This document shows, one piece after another, positions 26,042 through 35,358 of a stretch of DNA of 64,000 bases. Source of the stretch: Brachionus manjavacas (Eukaryota; Rotifera; Eurotatoria; Ploima; Brachionidae); NCBI GenBank assembly GCA_019054805.1, contig JAHQIY010000008.1:5007501-5071500 (forward strand), given 5' to 3'. The notes beneath the pieces are model-generated. The model was not told the DNA's origin. It saw only the letters and a program-made list of their open reading frames with translations, and ran no database searches. Position numbers and translations under genes: made by a program. Position 1 is the first letter of the stretch, and every line of letters begins with the position of its first letter.

Positions 26042-27115
26042 TTTTTACTTTATGGAAATTTGTTAAGAAATTTGCCACCAACTATCCGAAATAATAATGT
26101 AATATTTGTTTGAAATAAATTTTTTTCTACACGAATTTTTTCTCACAACTTCCTTCGATAAGCAAAAAGTGTTCTGGGCTGCTCGATGTTGTACTTTGTG
26201 TTCGTTTCTTTCTTTCTCTTTTTCTCCCATGTTTTTTAATTTCGCTTATAAACTGGTCATTTTATCATGTTCTAATTTTCTTGTCTATTTATCTCAGATT
26301 ATTTTTAGTCGTGTTTATTTTATTAAATTTTTAATTTTTTTTGCATTAAAAATCAGTCTTATTTATAACAGGCAAGCAAATAAATTTAGAAAAAAAATCT
26401 TTTTCACATTTTCCTATTTTATAAATTTTGGGGCTTGACCTCTAATAATCGGTGATGGAATTACCAAAAGGTTTTTGAAACATATTAATTAAACAAAGTT
26501 TTTTGCAAATTTTTGAGACTTTTTAATTTAAATTGTTCAAACAAATGATGGTCAATTTTTAAATTTCACATTTGAACTTGAATTTTATTTCATGTAAAGA
26601 AATTTTCACTTGATCCTCCTAAAGTTACTAAAATTAAATTTTTGTCCCATTTTTAAAGATCAAAGGTAAATTTAAAATTAAAGAGCTGTACATTTTTTTT
26701 TATCTTTGTCTCAAGAGCTTCAAAATGAGATGCAATTTGACTTCCAACACTTGGACTGATTTCGAGAAAGAGAAAAATGGAATCTTCAATCGGATTCTGA
26801 TTAAAAATGCTGCTTTATTCAAGAATTATCCTTTTACTCTATGTGGAATATATGAAAATTTTTTTATGCTCAACAATTTTTTAAGATGGATCGTACAAAA
26901 AAATATACAAAAAATTCTTTAAAAAATATTAATTAAAAGTTTTATTTCAGGTGCAACAAATATTGAAAAAAATATTTTATTATCAATAAATCAGTTGTAA
27001 ACATTACAGAGAAAAAGTATACTTAAATTAGAGTATCAATCTAATCTCAAAGCATTTGTGTTAATCAAAAAATTGTAACCAGTATAAAAACAGATTTAAT
27101 GATTAAATTTTAATT
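26042..27115. other. A+T-rich spacer after Rab2
   Basis: A hydrophobic open frame at 26106..26438 and a 65-codon frame at 26725..26922 are present, but neither resembles a known family or has matching splice sites. I treat the first as Rab2 3' flank and the second as unresolved. Confidence 0.45.
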
Positions 27116-27117
27116 TG

Positions 27118-28970
27118 GTACGGACTTTGATACAAATTGCTACAACTTTGTAGAGGAATTTGTGTCAAAGTTGGATTACAGTGACGACCAATTTTCAAAA
27201 GTGTCATTTTTAGAGCTAGTGAACATTATTGACAAATTAAAAGTTGACTCTTCGTCTGGTAAAGATGGCATTCACAACAGATTTCTCAAAAAGCTTTCAC
27301 TCAAGGCAATTAGTCTCCTCCTTGATTTGATAAATCTCTCTTTAAGTGTCGGAATACCTGAGTCCTGGAAAATTGCAGTGATTACGATGATTCCAAAGAA
27401 GGCTGGTTACTCTACTGATCCTGTTGATTATAGAGGAATCAGTCTTCTTAGTTGTCCTGGTAAACTAGCTGAAAGAGTTATTAGAAATCGTTTATATTAC
27501 TTTTTAGAAAGTAAAAAACTCATTATTGACAAGCAGTCTGGATTTAGAAATAATAGAGGCTCTGCTGATAATCTTTTATTCATGACCCAAAAGATACAAG
27601 AACGACTAAATAAACATAATGGCAGCAAGGTATGTGGTATCTTTTTTGATATTTCAAAAGCCTTTGATAAAGTCTGGCATGCTGGACTAATCTATAAACT
27701 AGTCTACCTGGGTGTACCTATTTATCTAGTCAGGTCCGTTAAGAAATTTTTATCGGGCAGATTTTTTAAAGTCAAGATTAATAATAAGTTTAGTAGGATG
27801 TATCCCATTACTTGTTCTGTTCCTCAAGGATCAGTTTTAGGTCCACTGCTTTTTTTAGTGTACATAGGTGATATTCATCTCTCAAACTCAAAGCACTCTA
27901 GTTACTCAGCACTTTTTGCTGATGACCTGGGGGCGATATTTTACTTTAGAAAGACAGGAAAAGTCATTAAAGTAATTAATAAGTACCTAAGTGGGCTTAA
28001 GAATTGGCTGTCTGCTTGGCGTCTGAAAATGAATGCCTCAAAATGTTGCTATACTATTTTTTCAGCAGGTGGTCGAGGTAGACTGAAAATGGATTTAAAA
28101 TTGTCTGGAGACCTGATACCTTATAATCCTAATCCTCTCTTTTTAGGAGTGACTTTCGATGAGTACTAATGTTTTAATAAGCAATTTCAAAACTTGATAG
28201 TAAGAGCCCTAAAAAGGCTCAACATAATAAAAATTTTTGCTCACAGCTCTTGGCACCTAAAAAAAACTACCCTCACTAGTATCTACAGAGCCTTAATTGG
28301 TTCCATGTTTGATTACTCTTTCTTTACCGTAGCATGTATTTCTAAGACCAACTTAAAACTTGTTCAAACAGTTCAAAACAGAGCTATTAGGTGCATCTAT
28401 AAGTTAAGATGGGACAGCCCAACTAGGAGTCTCTTTTCAGTTAGTAACATTTTGTTTATTAAAGAAAGATTCTTACAAATGGGTGCTAGATATATGCTAA
28501 AATGTTTCTCTTATAAAAACAGATTCATTAAGCTACTTGTTGAGGAATATAGTGGGTCGTGGTCTGAAAACACAGCTAAAGTATCGGTTACCTCTACTCC
28601 GGTAGGAGCCTTTTTCTCTATAATTTGAATTGCGTATGCGTGTACTGTCCTAATTAGTTTATATTTGTTTCTTAGCTTTTTTAAGATCTTTTATGAGAAC
28701 AGGATTCTCTTATATAGTAATTTAGAATCTATCAATTTTTTGTCTTCTTTCTTTTCTTCTGTCTTTCTTTTTTCTTTTTTAAAAAAGAAAAAATTTATTT
28801 TTAATGATGTAATTTAAAATATGTTTGTTTTTTTTATTATTGTTTTATTTTTTTACTAGGCAGAAGGAGCTTCACTTCGAATGTGCAGTTTGCACTCTTT
28901 TCGTATGTTAGCTCGAAGCCTTTTTAAATTAATTTTTAAATAAAAATAACTATTAAAAAAAAAAAAAAAA
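27118..28970 (+). mobile_element. LINE family B (related to family A), RT nearly intact
   Basis: The best preserved LINE here. One frame runs from about 27118 to 28628 with a single in-frame TAA (28167..28169). Blocks in order: SSGKDGIHNRFLKKL, DYRGISLLSCPGKLAERVI, KQSGFRNNRGSADNLLF, FFDISKAFDKVWHAGLIYKL, VPQGSVLGPLLFL, SALFADDLGAIFYF, LFLGVTFDEY, then a thumb region and LVEEYSGSW near the end. The insertion begins within the linker before RT, so the endonuclease is absent. The 3' UTR of about 330 nt ends in a G+C-rich segment (28860..28920) and an 18-nt A run. Few defects imply a young insertion. The clade is in the Jockey/CR1/I group; I cannot place it more exactly. Confidence 0.85.
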
Positions 28971-29289
28971 AAGATTCATATTTAGAATTAGTCCAAAGAT
29001 TTAGAAAGGTATCAATTAAATTTGAATAAATTAAGAAAACTTTTTGTTACCACTTCTACTATAACTACTAATAATGGTATGTAAAAAAATTTTTTTTTGT
29101 TATGACAAGATAGTCCATTCTCCTTTTTCTCATGTTAACCATTGTACAAATTAACCTTAACTTTTTTTTTATTTTTATTTAATTTTTTGGTTTTTTAATT
29201 TTTTTTTAATAGTTATAAATTATAATGATAGATTTAATTTTTAACAAATAAAAAAAAGAAAAAACAAAGAAATTATTTAATCAAGCATC

Positions 29290-29795
29290 ATGGTCTCCTA
29301 ATGGAATGGACAGAAAATTGGTCAACAAATCTAAACCTGAACAAATGTAAAGCAATGGATCTAGGAAAGAGAAAAGAAAAAGCCAATTACTTATTATCAA
29401 ACCAAAATATATCTCATTTCCTAGAGGAGATAACAGAAGAAAAAGATTTGGGTGATTTGGGTGTTAAAAATGTAATGAGCAGCTATGAAAGCTAACCAAA
29501 TACTGGGTCAAATAAGAAATTTTCTTTACAAAACCTTAGCCGAGAATCATTAAGACTTCTCTATACATCACTTGTGAGACCCCATTTGGAGAATGCAGTA
29601 GGAACTTGGAGTCCGTATTAAAAAAAGGACATTAAAATTCTTGAAAAAGTGCAACGAAGAGCGACAAAACTGATTGATTATACCAGAACCAAGTCAAATG
29701 AAGATAGATTGAAATATTTAAATCTAATGAAACTTGAAAATCATCGTTTAAGGAGAGACTGAATTTAAATATACAAAATTTTATAAGGTTTTGAA
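29290..29795 (+). mobile_element. CR1-like LINE thumb fragment, cut by a hAT insertion
   Basis: Reads MEWTENWSTNLNLNKCKAMD (the WS..W...N..KC block), EEKDLGDLGV, SLVRPHLENAVGTWSPY, EKVQRRATKLI and LKYLNLMKLENHRLRRD in order, with two or three breaks. These are the post-palm blocks of CR1/Jockey LINEs. At 29796 a hAT end interrupts it; a possible continuation with LRRSDDKKL lies near 30100. Confidence 0.7.
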
Positions 29796-30034
29796 CAGAC
29801 TTGTTTTTAAGTCACAAGTCTTAAGTCAAGTCAATGTTTTAAAAAATCCATATTTGATATCAATAATGTAGTTGCTTCCAAATTCCTGGCCGTTAATCTT
29901 GACCTATGTTCCCTGTAAATGTAACCAGATTTAGAAAATAATTCTTTCAACTGGTCCAGATGAAGCAGGTATTGATAAAAAATTTTGTGCAAGTCATGAC
30001 TTAGACTTAAAACTTTGACTTATAAACAAGTCTA
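29796..30034 (-). mobile_element. hAT transposon 3' end with transposase dimerisation-domain relic
   Basis: Begins CAGACTTG, the expected hAT-type terminus, and ends with an inverted version (CAAGTCTA). On the minus strand it encodes the end of a hAT transposase C-terminal (hATC) domain: IPASSGPVER, then FSKSGYIYR in a shifted frame, RSRLTARNLEATTLL and MDFLKH before the stop. The transposase would be broken by a frameshift between VER and FSKSG. The same shift is present in the copy at 38466..38684. Confidence 0.65.
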
Positions 30035-30251
30035 AAAAGTATCATTAACAAATGGTATCAATTCCATTTGTGGTGTAAAAAACCTAAGAAGATCAGATGA
30101 CAAAAAACTATACATGATACTACTACTAATACCGCTAGTACTATTTTATTAATATGAGTAGGATTTTGTCAAGCTTTAAAAATTTAGAATCTTGAAAATT
30201 AAGAATTGGACCATCTGTTGGAGCAGAGTATTTAAAGATTTATCATTTATT

Positions 30252-30315
30252 CAGGCTTGTTTATAAGTCACAAAAATTTAAGTCAAAGTTATGACTTGAC
30301 TTATAAACAAGTCTG
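30252..30315. repeat. short hAT-type terminal repeat pair
   Basis: A 64-bp foldback running from CAGGCTTG to CAAGTCTG with internal AAGTCA/TGACTT words. It matches the terminal words of the hAT copies and is either a minimal deletion derivative or the other end of the element starting at 29796. Confidence 0.45.
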
Positions 30316-30704
30316 TTTATTTTATAAATTTTACTACAATTAAATTTTCTGATTTTACAAAACTTAAAAAAATAAATTTTAAATTTTATCTAAATAATCA
30401 TTGATACTTTTATATAAAATATAGATAAATAAGTTAGCTTTATCTTAAGCATTATAAATAAAAATTTCAAAATTCTAACTTAAATTAACAAAAATTTTCC
30501 TTTAAATATTTCTTTTTTACATTCACAAAGGAAATTTTAATTTTTCAACAATGTTTTGGCTATAAAAAAAAATTGAAAAATAAACAATTATAAACTTTCA
30601 GCATTATCTTTCGCATAGAATAAAGGAACTAAAATTTTTAAAATTTTGTTTTATATTCCAAATTTAAACAAGAAAAATAAATAAAAAATTTAATTAAAAA
30701 AAAA

Positions 30705-31263
30705 TGACTGTTATTTTTTCATTGTATCTAATTCTTTTTTTATTGCATCTAAATAATAAGCTCTCTAAATATAGTGAATAAATATTTTTTTTAGTATCTA
30801 ATTATTTTATCTATATAAAAAGTATCAAAATTTTTTCTTGTCGTAACTATTACAAAAAGGAAGAAAAATTAATCTTTTTTTGTTCTTTTGTTTTGAGGTT
30901 GATCTTGAATTGATTTTTCGGCTTGTTTTTTAATCCAGTGGGTCTTCTTCTTTTCTTTTTTGGAATCTCAGACTGAGCTGAATTTTCATTAAAATTGTTT
31001 TCAACTTCAACTTCATTTTGAATTTCCATTTCTGCTTATTGAGCCTCAATTTCTTCCATCACATCAAAATTCTCCAATATGGGCATGTGCATTCACTTTA
31101 AGACCATTCTAAATGAATAGTAGTCATCCAGAGAATGGTCATTTTGGGAGCTTGATTATATTTGTCAATTAGATATTAAATTGAATTATTTTTTGATACA
31201 AAAAAAAATCAGATACTAATTAATATTTTATTAGATACAGTAAATAAAAAAATTAGATAGCTT
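30705..31263. mobile_element. TATCTAA-rich inverted-repeat element B
   Basis: The outer parts (30705..about 30830 and about 31150..31263) match both ends of element A at 13957..15297, including GACTGTTATTTTTTCATTG at the left and TTAGATAGCTT at the right. The interior here holds an antisense coding relic instead of a LINE, so this copy is closer to the original layout, about 560 bp long. Confidence 0.6.
30870..31140 (-). pseudogene. acidic-then-basic coding relic inside element B (possible transposase tail)
   Basis: On the minus strand the reading is DDYYSFRMVLK, a stop, then EEIEAQ, a stop, EVEVENNFNENS and PKKKRRRPTGLKNKPKN. The acidic stretch followed by a nuclear-localisation or AT-hook-like basic cluster suggests the C-terminus of a DNA-binding protein, most simply the element's own transposase. 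Two stops interrupt it. No family is assigned. Confidence 0.4.
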
Positions 31264-31608
31264 TGAAAATATAAGCCAAAAAAAATGAGCAATTTTTTTT
31301 CTTTAATTCCCTTTATTAGATTTTCAAAAAAATAATTCACTAATTGAATTATGAATTTATTTATTTATTATGTAGTTAAATTTTGTGTAATAAATCGAAA
31401 TTACTGTTTTTTGGTCATTATTCATGCTTTTATTTAAATAAAATATTTCCTTTTTAGACCGTAGTTTATAAAAATAAAATTAATACTAGAGAAAAAAATT
31501 CTGATAAAAGTAAAATTTGAATTTATTTTCAAATTAGCATTTAATTAAAATTTTTAACTAGGCATTTAAGAAATTCAATTTTGTCTTGAAATATTCAAAA
31601 TATGCAAA

Positions 31609-32834
31609 ATGAGAAAGCTATTTCATAAAAAGTCTCTTCTTAGTTTTTTTCTTTTGTCATTTTTTATATTTTTGTACAACGAGTTTATTATATATTATCA
31701 GGTATTATTTGCATGCAGCTGGCCGAGTAAAAAAAATGAAAATTTGCTTAATTTAATGCTAATATCAGACACTCATTTGCTCGGCTCTAGGAACGGTCAT
31801 TGGTTTGATAAGCTACGGCGGGAATGGCAGCAGCATCGGTCATTCCAAACCGCCCGATTTCTTCTCGACCCTGATTATATAGTTATAATGGGCGACATCA
31901 CAGATGAAGGAAAATGGTGCTCTGATAAAGAAGTATTTTTTTTTCTATTTGAAAAGAAAAGAAGTTTTAATCTCAAATTCTTAAGTGGACTTACTACGAA
32001 AAGCGAGTCAAAGAACTTTTTTACACAGATGAAAAAACAAAATTACTTTTAATAGTTGGCAATCACGACATTGGATTTCATTATGACATCAATGAGCGCA
32101 AGATAGAACGCTTTAACAAGTCATTTCATACTAAGTTCATTGATTTGCATCAATCGACCATCAAAGGTCTGGACATCAACTTTATTCTGGTCAACAGCAT
32201 TTCTTTAGAGAACGATGGATGCAAATTTTGCAAGCGTACTCAAATGGAATTGAAAAAGCTGAACAAAACTATGACTTGTTTGAGGGACAATGGAGTTAAA
32301 AAATGCGATTTTAAAAATATAAGTGGCAAGTACTCTAGACCGATTATATTCACCCATTATCCACTTTTTAGAGATTCGGATTCCATATGTCCTTTTGACA
32401 TTGACAGTGAAATAGCAATTATCAACAAAAATCCAAAATTTAGGCCCAAGTATGATTGTTTATCATTGGAATCAACACGGCAAATGGTCGATCTTTTGCA
32501 GCCGCGACTCGTCTTCAATGGACACACTCATTATTCATGCTACAATGAACAGCATAACGTGCCAGAGTTTACCATTCCGTCATTTAGTTGGAGAAACATA
32601 AAAACTCCGAGTATGCTTTTAATTCAGGTAGACAACCATAATCACCAGCATTCAAAGTGTTTTTTGCCAAACGAAAATCATGTCATAAATTTGTATATTT
32701 TTTCAGCCATTGTGGGTCTAATTTATATTTTTGGTGTACTCATTTTAAAATTTAATAGGTTTGTTTTTTATCTTAAAAGTAAAAATCGATCAAATGGATT
32801 CTTTTTGGGCAACATGTTTATTAAACAAAACTAA
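31609..32834 (+). CDS. MPPE1: PGAP5/MPPE1 metallophosphoesterase
   Basis: Two exons, 31609..31932 and 31986..32834, with a 53-nt intron, encode 390 residues (human MPPE1 has 396). PGAP5 removes an ethanolamine-phosphate from the second mannose of GPI anchors, helping GPI-anchored proteins leave the ER. Metal-binding calcineurin-like motifs are present: SDTHLLG (D54, H56), MGDITDEGKW (D96), GNHDIGFHY (N134, H135, D136), THYPL (H232) and NGHTHYSC (H288, H290). A hydrophobic N-terminal segment (about 10-31) and a C-terminal one (about 343-365) give the family's two-membrane-span layout. FSWRN after the last motif is also family-typical. The first exon reads on past its donor into an F-rich stop-bounded frame, so the 53-nt intron must be spliced. 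No defects are seen. The extreme C-terminus (FIKQN) lacks an obvious dilysine signal. Confidence 0.95.
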
Positions 32835-32837
32835 ATT

Positions 32838-33425
32838 AAATTTTTAAAAATCTAATTTTACCATATTCGGTCCTTAAAAGTTACTTTTACTAAAAACTGA
32901 ACTCTTGTCTAATTTGGACCATATGATAAATCTTTTGAAAAATTTTTTTATTAGATATATTCTAACACGAGCAAAGAGAACCTCGAGAGGCATGATCGTG
33001 CTCCGTTTATTGATAAAAAAAGAAAAACATATAAACAATTAAAAAATTAGTTTTTGGGAATTAATATCAAAGTTACAAAATAATTTACAAAATTTAATAA
33101 AAATTATATTGATTTTATTATTTATTCTCCGCTTTAAAAAAAAGCATCAGAATCAAAAGTTTTTTCAAAATAATCATTAAACTTTCCTATGGAAAGAACA
33201 ATGTAATGATTTCAATGTCTAAGACTATGTTTAGTTTCTCGAGAGAAATTTTTGATCAAGACTTCTACTAGTCCACTGGGGGAAGTAATAGAGTTTAGAA
33301 TTTTGTGAGCAAAATTGGCAAGATGCTTGATAACTCAAGATTTTTTAAATACCTAAAAAATCATTTTTTCAAGGTTTTCAAGTATGCAGATTAATATTTT
33401 AAAGTCGGTTTGCTGAAATTCAGAT
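32838..33425. other. A+T-rich spacer after PGAP5
   Basis: No gene, repeat or strong motif is recognised. A few short G+C-richer words near 32985 (GAGAGGCATGATCG) are unexplained. Confidence 0.5.
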
Positions 33426-33720
33426 AGGGTTGTAGAATTGCTACGCGGGAACCTTAGATATGAGCTCTATTCTTGATTTTTTACTAAAGAACTTGACGAA
33501 TAAGTTATTTGCTCTTTCCTCGAATGTTCCTAGATTTAGTTTTTTGCGTATATTTTTTTTCCAAGTCCTAATTGGAAATCGTTTAATAATATTAAGGATT
33601 TTATTTTGAATTTTTTGTAGTGATATTTTTATCTTCTCTGTTCCAACGTTTAGAATAATAAAACAGTAGCCAAAGAGTGATCTTATCAATTATCAATGTT
33701 TTGCTTCTGATAACATATTT

Positions 33721-34257
33721 TGTTATCAAATTGGTCACCCCCGGTTTTGTTATCATTTTGATAACAAAAATATTATCAATGAAAAATGTAACCAGAAAAA
33801 ATTTTAAAATATTTTTAAAATAATGTATTGACATTAAAATAAAAACTGAACTTATTTGTATTGACATTAAATTAATATTTTAGTGTCAATACAAATAATC
33901 AATACAAAAATTATTTTAAAAAAAAAATTTCGTTATCAAAAAAAATATAAAAATGTAAAAATTAAACTATTTTTTTATGAGTGCTGGACATGTGCAATTT
34001 TAAGCCACGAGGGCCTTCCATATATTTCCCACAATCAGGACATGGAGTTAGATTTCTCTTACCACTTAAAACTTTACTTTAATTTTCCAAATTTTACAAT
34101 TTCGAATGTTCAAAATTTAGTAAACTTTATGTTATCATTTAAAACATTATGTTAACATTAAACTTATTTTGTTATCATGGTTGGTAGCATTTTTCCTTGA
34201 TAACATTTTTTGTTATCAACATGATAACAAAACCGGGGGTGACCAGTTTGATAACAT
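33721..34257. mobile_element. GTTATC-type terminal-inverted-repeat element encoding a zinc finger
   Basis: Arms 33721..33783 and 34195..34257 are inverted repeats with about four differences in 62 bp; both contain TGGTCACCCCCGGTTTTG flanked by several TGTTATC/GATAACA words. The interior includes a second hairpin (33853..33898, TTGTATTGACA) and a minus-strand C2H2 finger. It interrupts an older LINE. Confidence 0.65.
33962..34077 (-). CDS. C2H2 zinc-finger ORF fragment within the GTTATC element
   Basis: A 38-codon frame ending in TAA encodes one perfect C-X2-C-X12-H-X4-H finger (CPDCGK ... GLKLHMSSTH) followed by KKIV. The GLKLHMSSTHK pattern resembles the single N-terminal fingers of R2/NeSL-like LINEs and of some transposases more than tandem host fingers. 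There is no ATG within the frame, so it is a fragment of something larger. Its location inside an inverted-repeat element suggests the element's own DNA-binding domain, or an older LINE beneath it. Confidence 0.5.
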
Positions 34258-34440
34258 AACCGGGTAGACCCTAAAAATAGAGGAGGTCCTAAAACACTCC
34301 CTTGAAGAACATCTGATTCAATTTTTAGTGATTTTGAACCAAATTCATCAATATTCACAACTTGGGATCTATTTGAGAAAATTTGTAAGGATTTGTAAGG
34401 AGTGCAATAGATGTTTCATGAAATCCATAACAGTGTAATT

Positions 34441-34553
34441 AACACACTAGCAAGCACACTGGGCAATGTCAATGTTTAATTTTTTCTTGTATTTTCTTTT
34501 GTTAAAATCATATACATAAACATTGTCATTATCCAGTATGCCGGTTAGTGTGT
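34441..34553. repeat. 113-bp foldback MITE
   Basis: Arms of about 37 bp (34441..34478 and 34516..34553) are imperfect inverted repeats running from CACACTA to TAGTGTG, both containing CAATGT/ACATTG-type cores. There is no coding capacity. Confidence 0.6.
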
Positions 34554-34739
34554 CTAAAAAATTCAATAGAATGTGATAATTTTAATATTGGTATCATTGT
34601 GATTGTGGTAAAAATACTAGTGGTTTTAGAAATGGTTCCCGGAAGTTGTGGTTGTGCTTTAAATATAGCTTTAATTGTGAAAAAAAATTTAAACTTAAAT
34701 TTATAATTTAAATGCTATAAAGATAATTTTAAACTTTGT

Positions 34740-34915
34740 TTAAAAATTTGTTTAATCATCTGATTATTGTTTGATTGAGTGGTTTGAACATCGTAGACAC
34801 TTTTTTTTGGTCTACCACGACAACGTTTGGGTCGAGTTGTTTCTAAACCAGCAGCAACTCTTAATTCAGCGTGGTCTATTGCTTCTTCCTCTTCGTTTTC
34901 ATAAATGATTTATGT
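34740..34915 (-). pseudogene. acidic plus AT-hook coding relic
   Basis: The minus strand reads IYENEEEEAIDHAELRVAAG then TTRPKRCRGRPKKSVYDVQ. CRGRPKK is a good AT-hook core. An acidic stretch followed by an AT-hook recurs at 30870..31140 and 48582..48939, each beside transposon remains. It is bounded downstream by a LINE 3' end. Confidence 0.45.
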
Positions 34916-34919
34916 TGTA

Positions 34920-35170
34920 TTGTTTATTTATTTAATTATTTGTTATTTATTAGTATTTCTGTACCGAGCTTAAGCTCCTTCAGATTAACAAAAAAATTCA
35001 AAATAAAGCAAAAATAATTTAAGTTTAGAAAAAGAGAAATATTAAAATTAAAATTAGATAAATTTAGATAGAGAGTAACTATATTTTAAAAAAAGAAGGT
35101 TCACGACAAAAAAATAAGAAACAATAAGGTAGTAATTACACAATGGGGTTGGGTACTCGATTATTATTTT
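34920..35170 (-). mobile_element. LINE family A 3' end
   Basis: Minus-strand reading IIEYPTPLCNYYLIVSYFF matches the C-terminus of the copy at 15300..16612. It is followed by a 3' UTR, the family hairpin (GGAGC-ttaa-GCTC, about 34970..34985) and an A+T-rich tail. Only the last 250 bp of the element remain. Confidence 0.65.
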
Positions 35171-35358
35171 AACATATTTTAACTTTTTTGCTTATTTTTT
35201 TGTTTCAGCTGGTTCAATTAGGTCCTATTCAAAACTTTAAATTATTCTTTCTCAGTTTTCAAAAATATATAAACACAATTGTGCTAAAAAATTTATTAAA
35301 AAAAGACTCGTTGGTTTTATTATCAGAATTTAGATGAGAATTAATTTTAAAAAACCAT

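Larger units (their letters stand above)
33430..34440 (-). mobile_element. LINE relic split by an inverted-repeat element
   Basis: At 34440..34262 (minus) the reading NIDEFGSKSLKIESDVLQGS then VLGPPLFLG is an RT block. At 33690..33441 the reading IRSLFGYCFIILN then KIQNKILNIIKRF is the LINE thumb. Between them lies the inverted-repeat element 33721..34257. About 100 residues that should join the two parts, including the FADD catalytic motif, are missing, so a deletion accompanied or preceded the insertion. Confidence 0.55.

Noticed and set aside
26106-26438. 110-codon hydrophobic frame after Rab2
   Set aside because: F/L-rich composition expected from T-rich 3' flank; no start context, signal or homologue recognised.
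26725-26922. 65-codon frame before the family B LINE
   Set aside because: Somewhat protein-like, but two alternative frames are equally open and nothing is recognisable.
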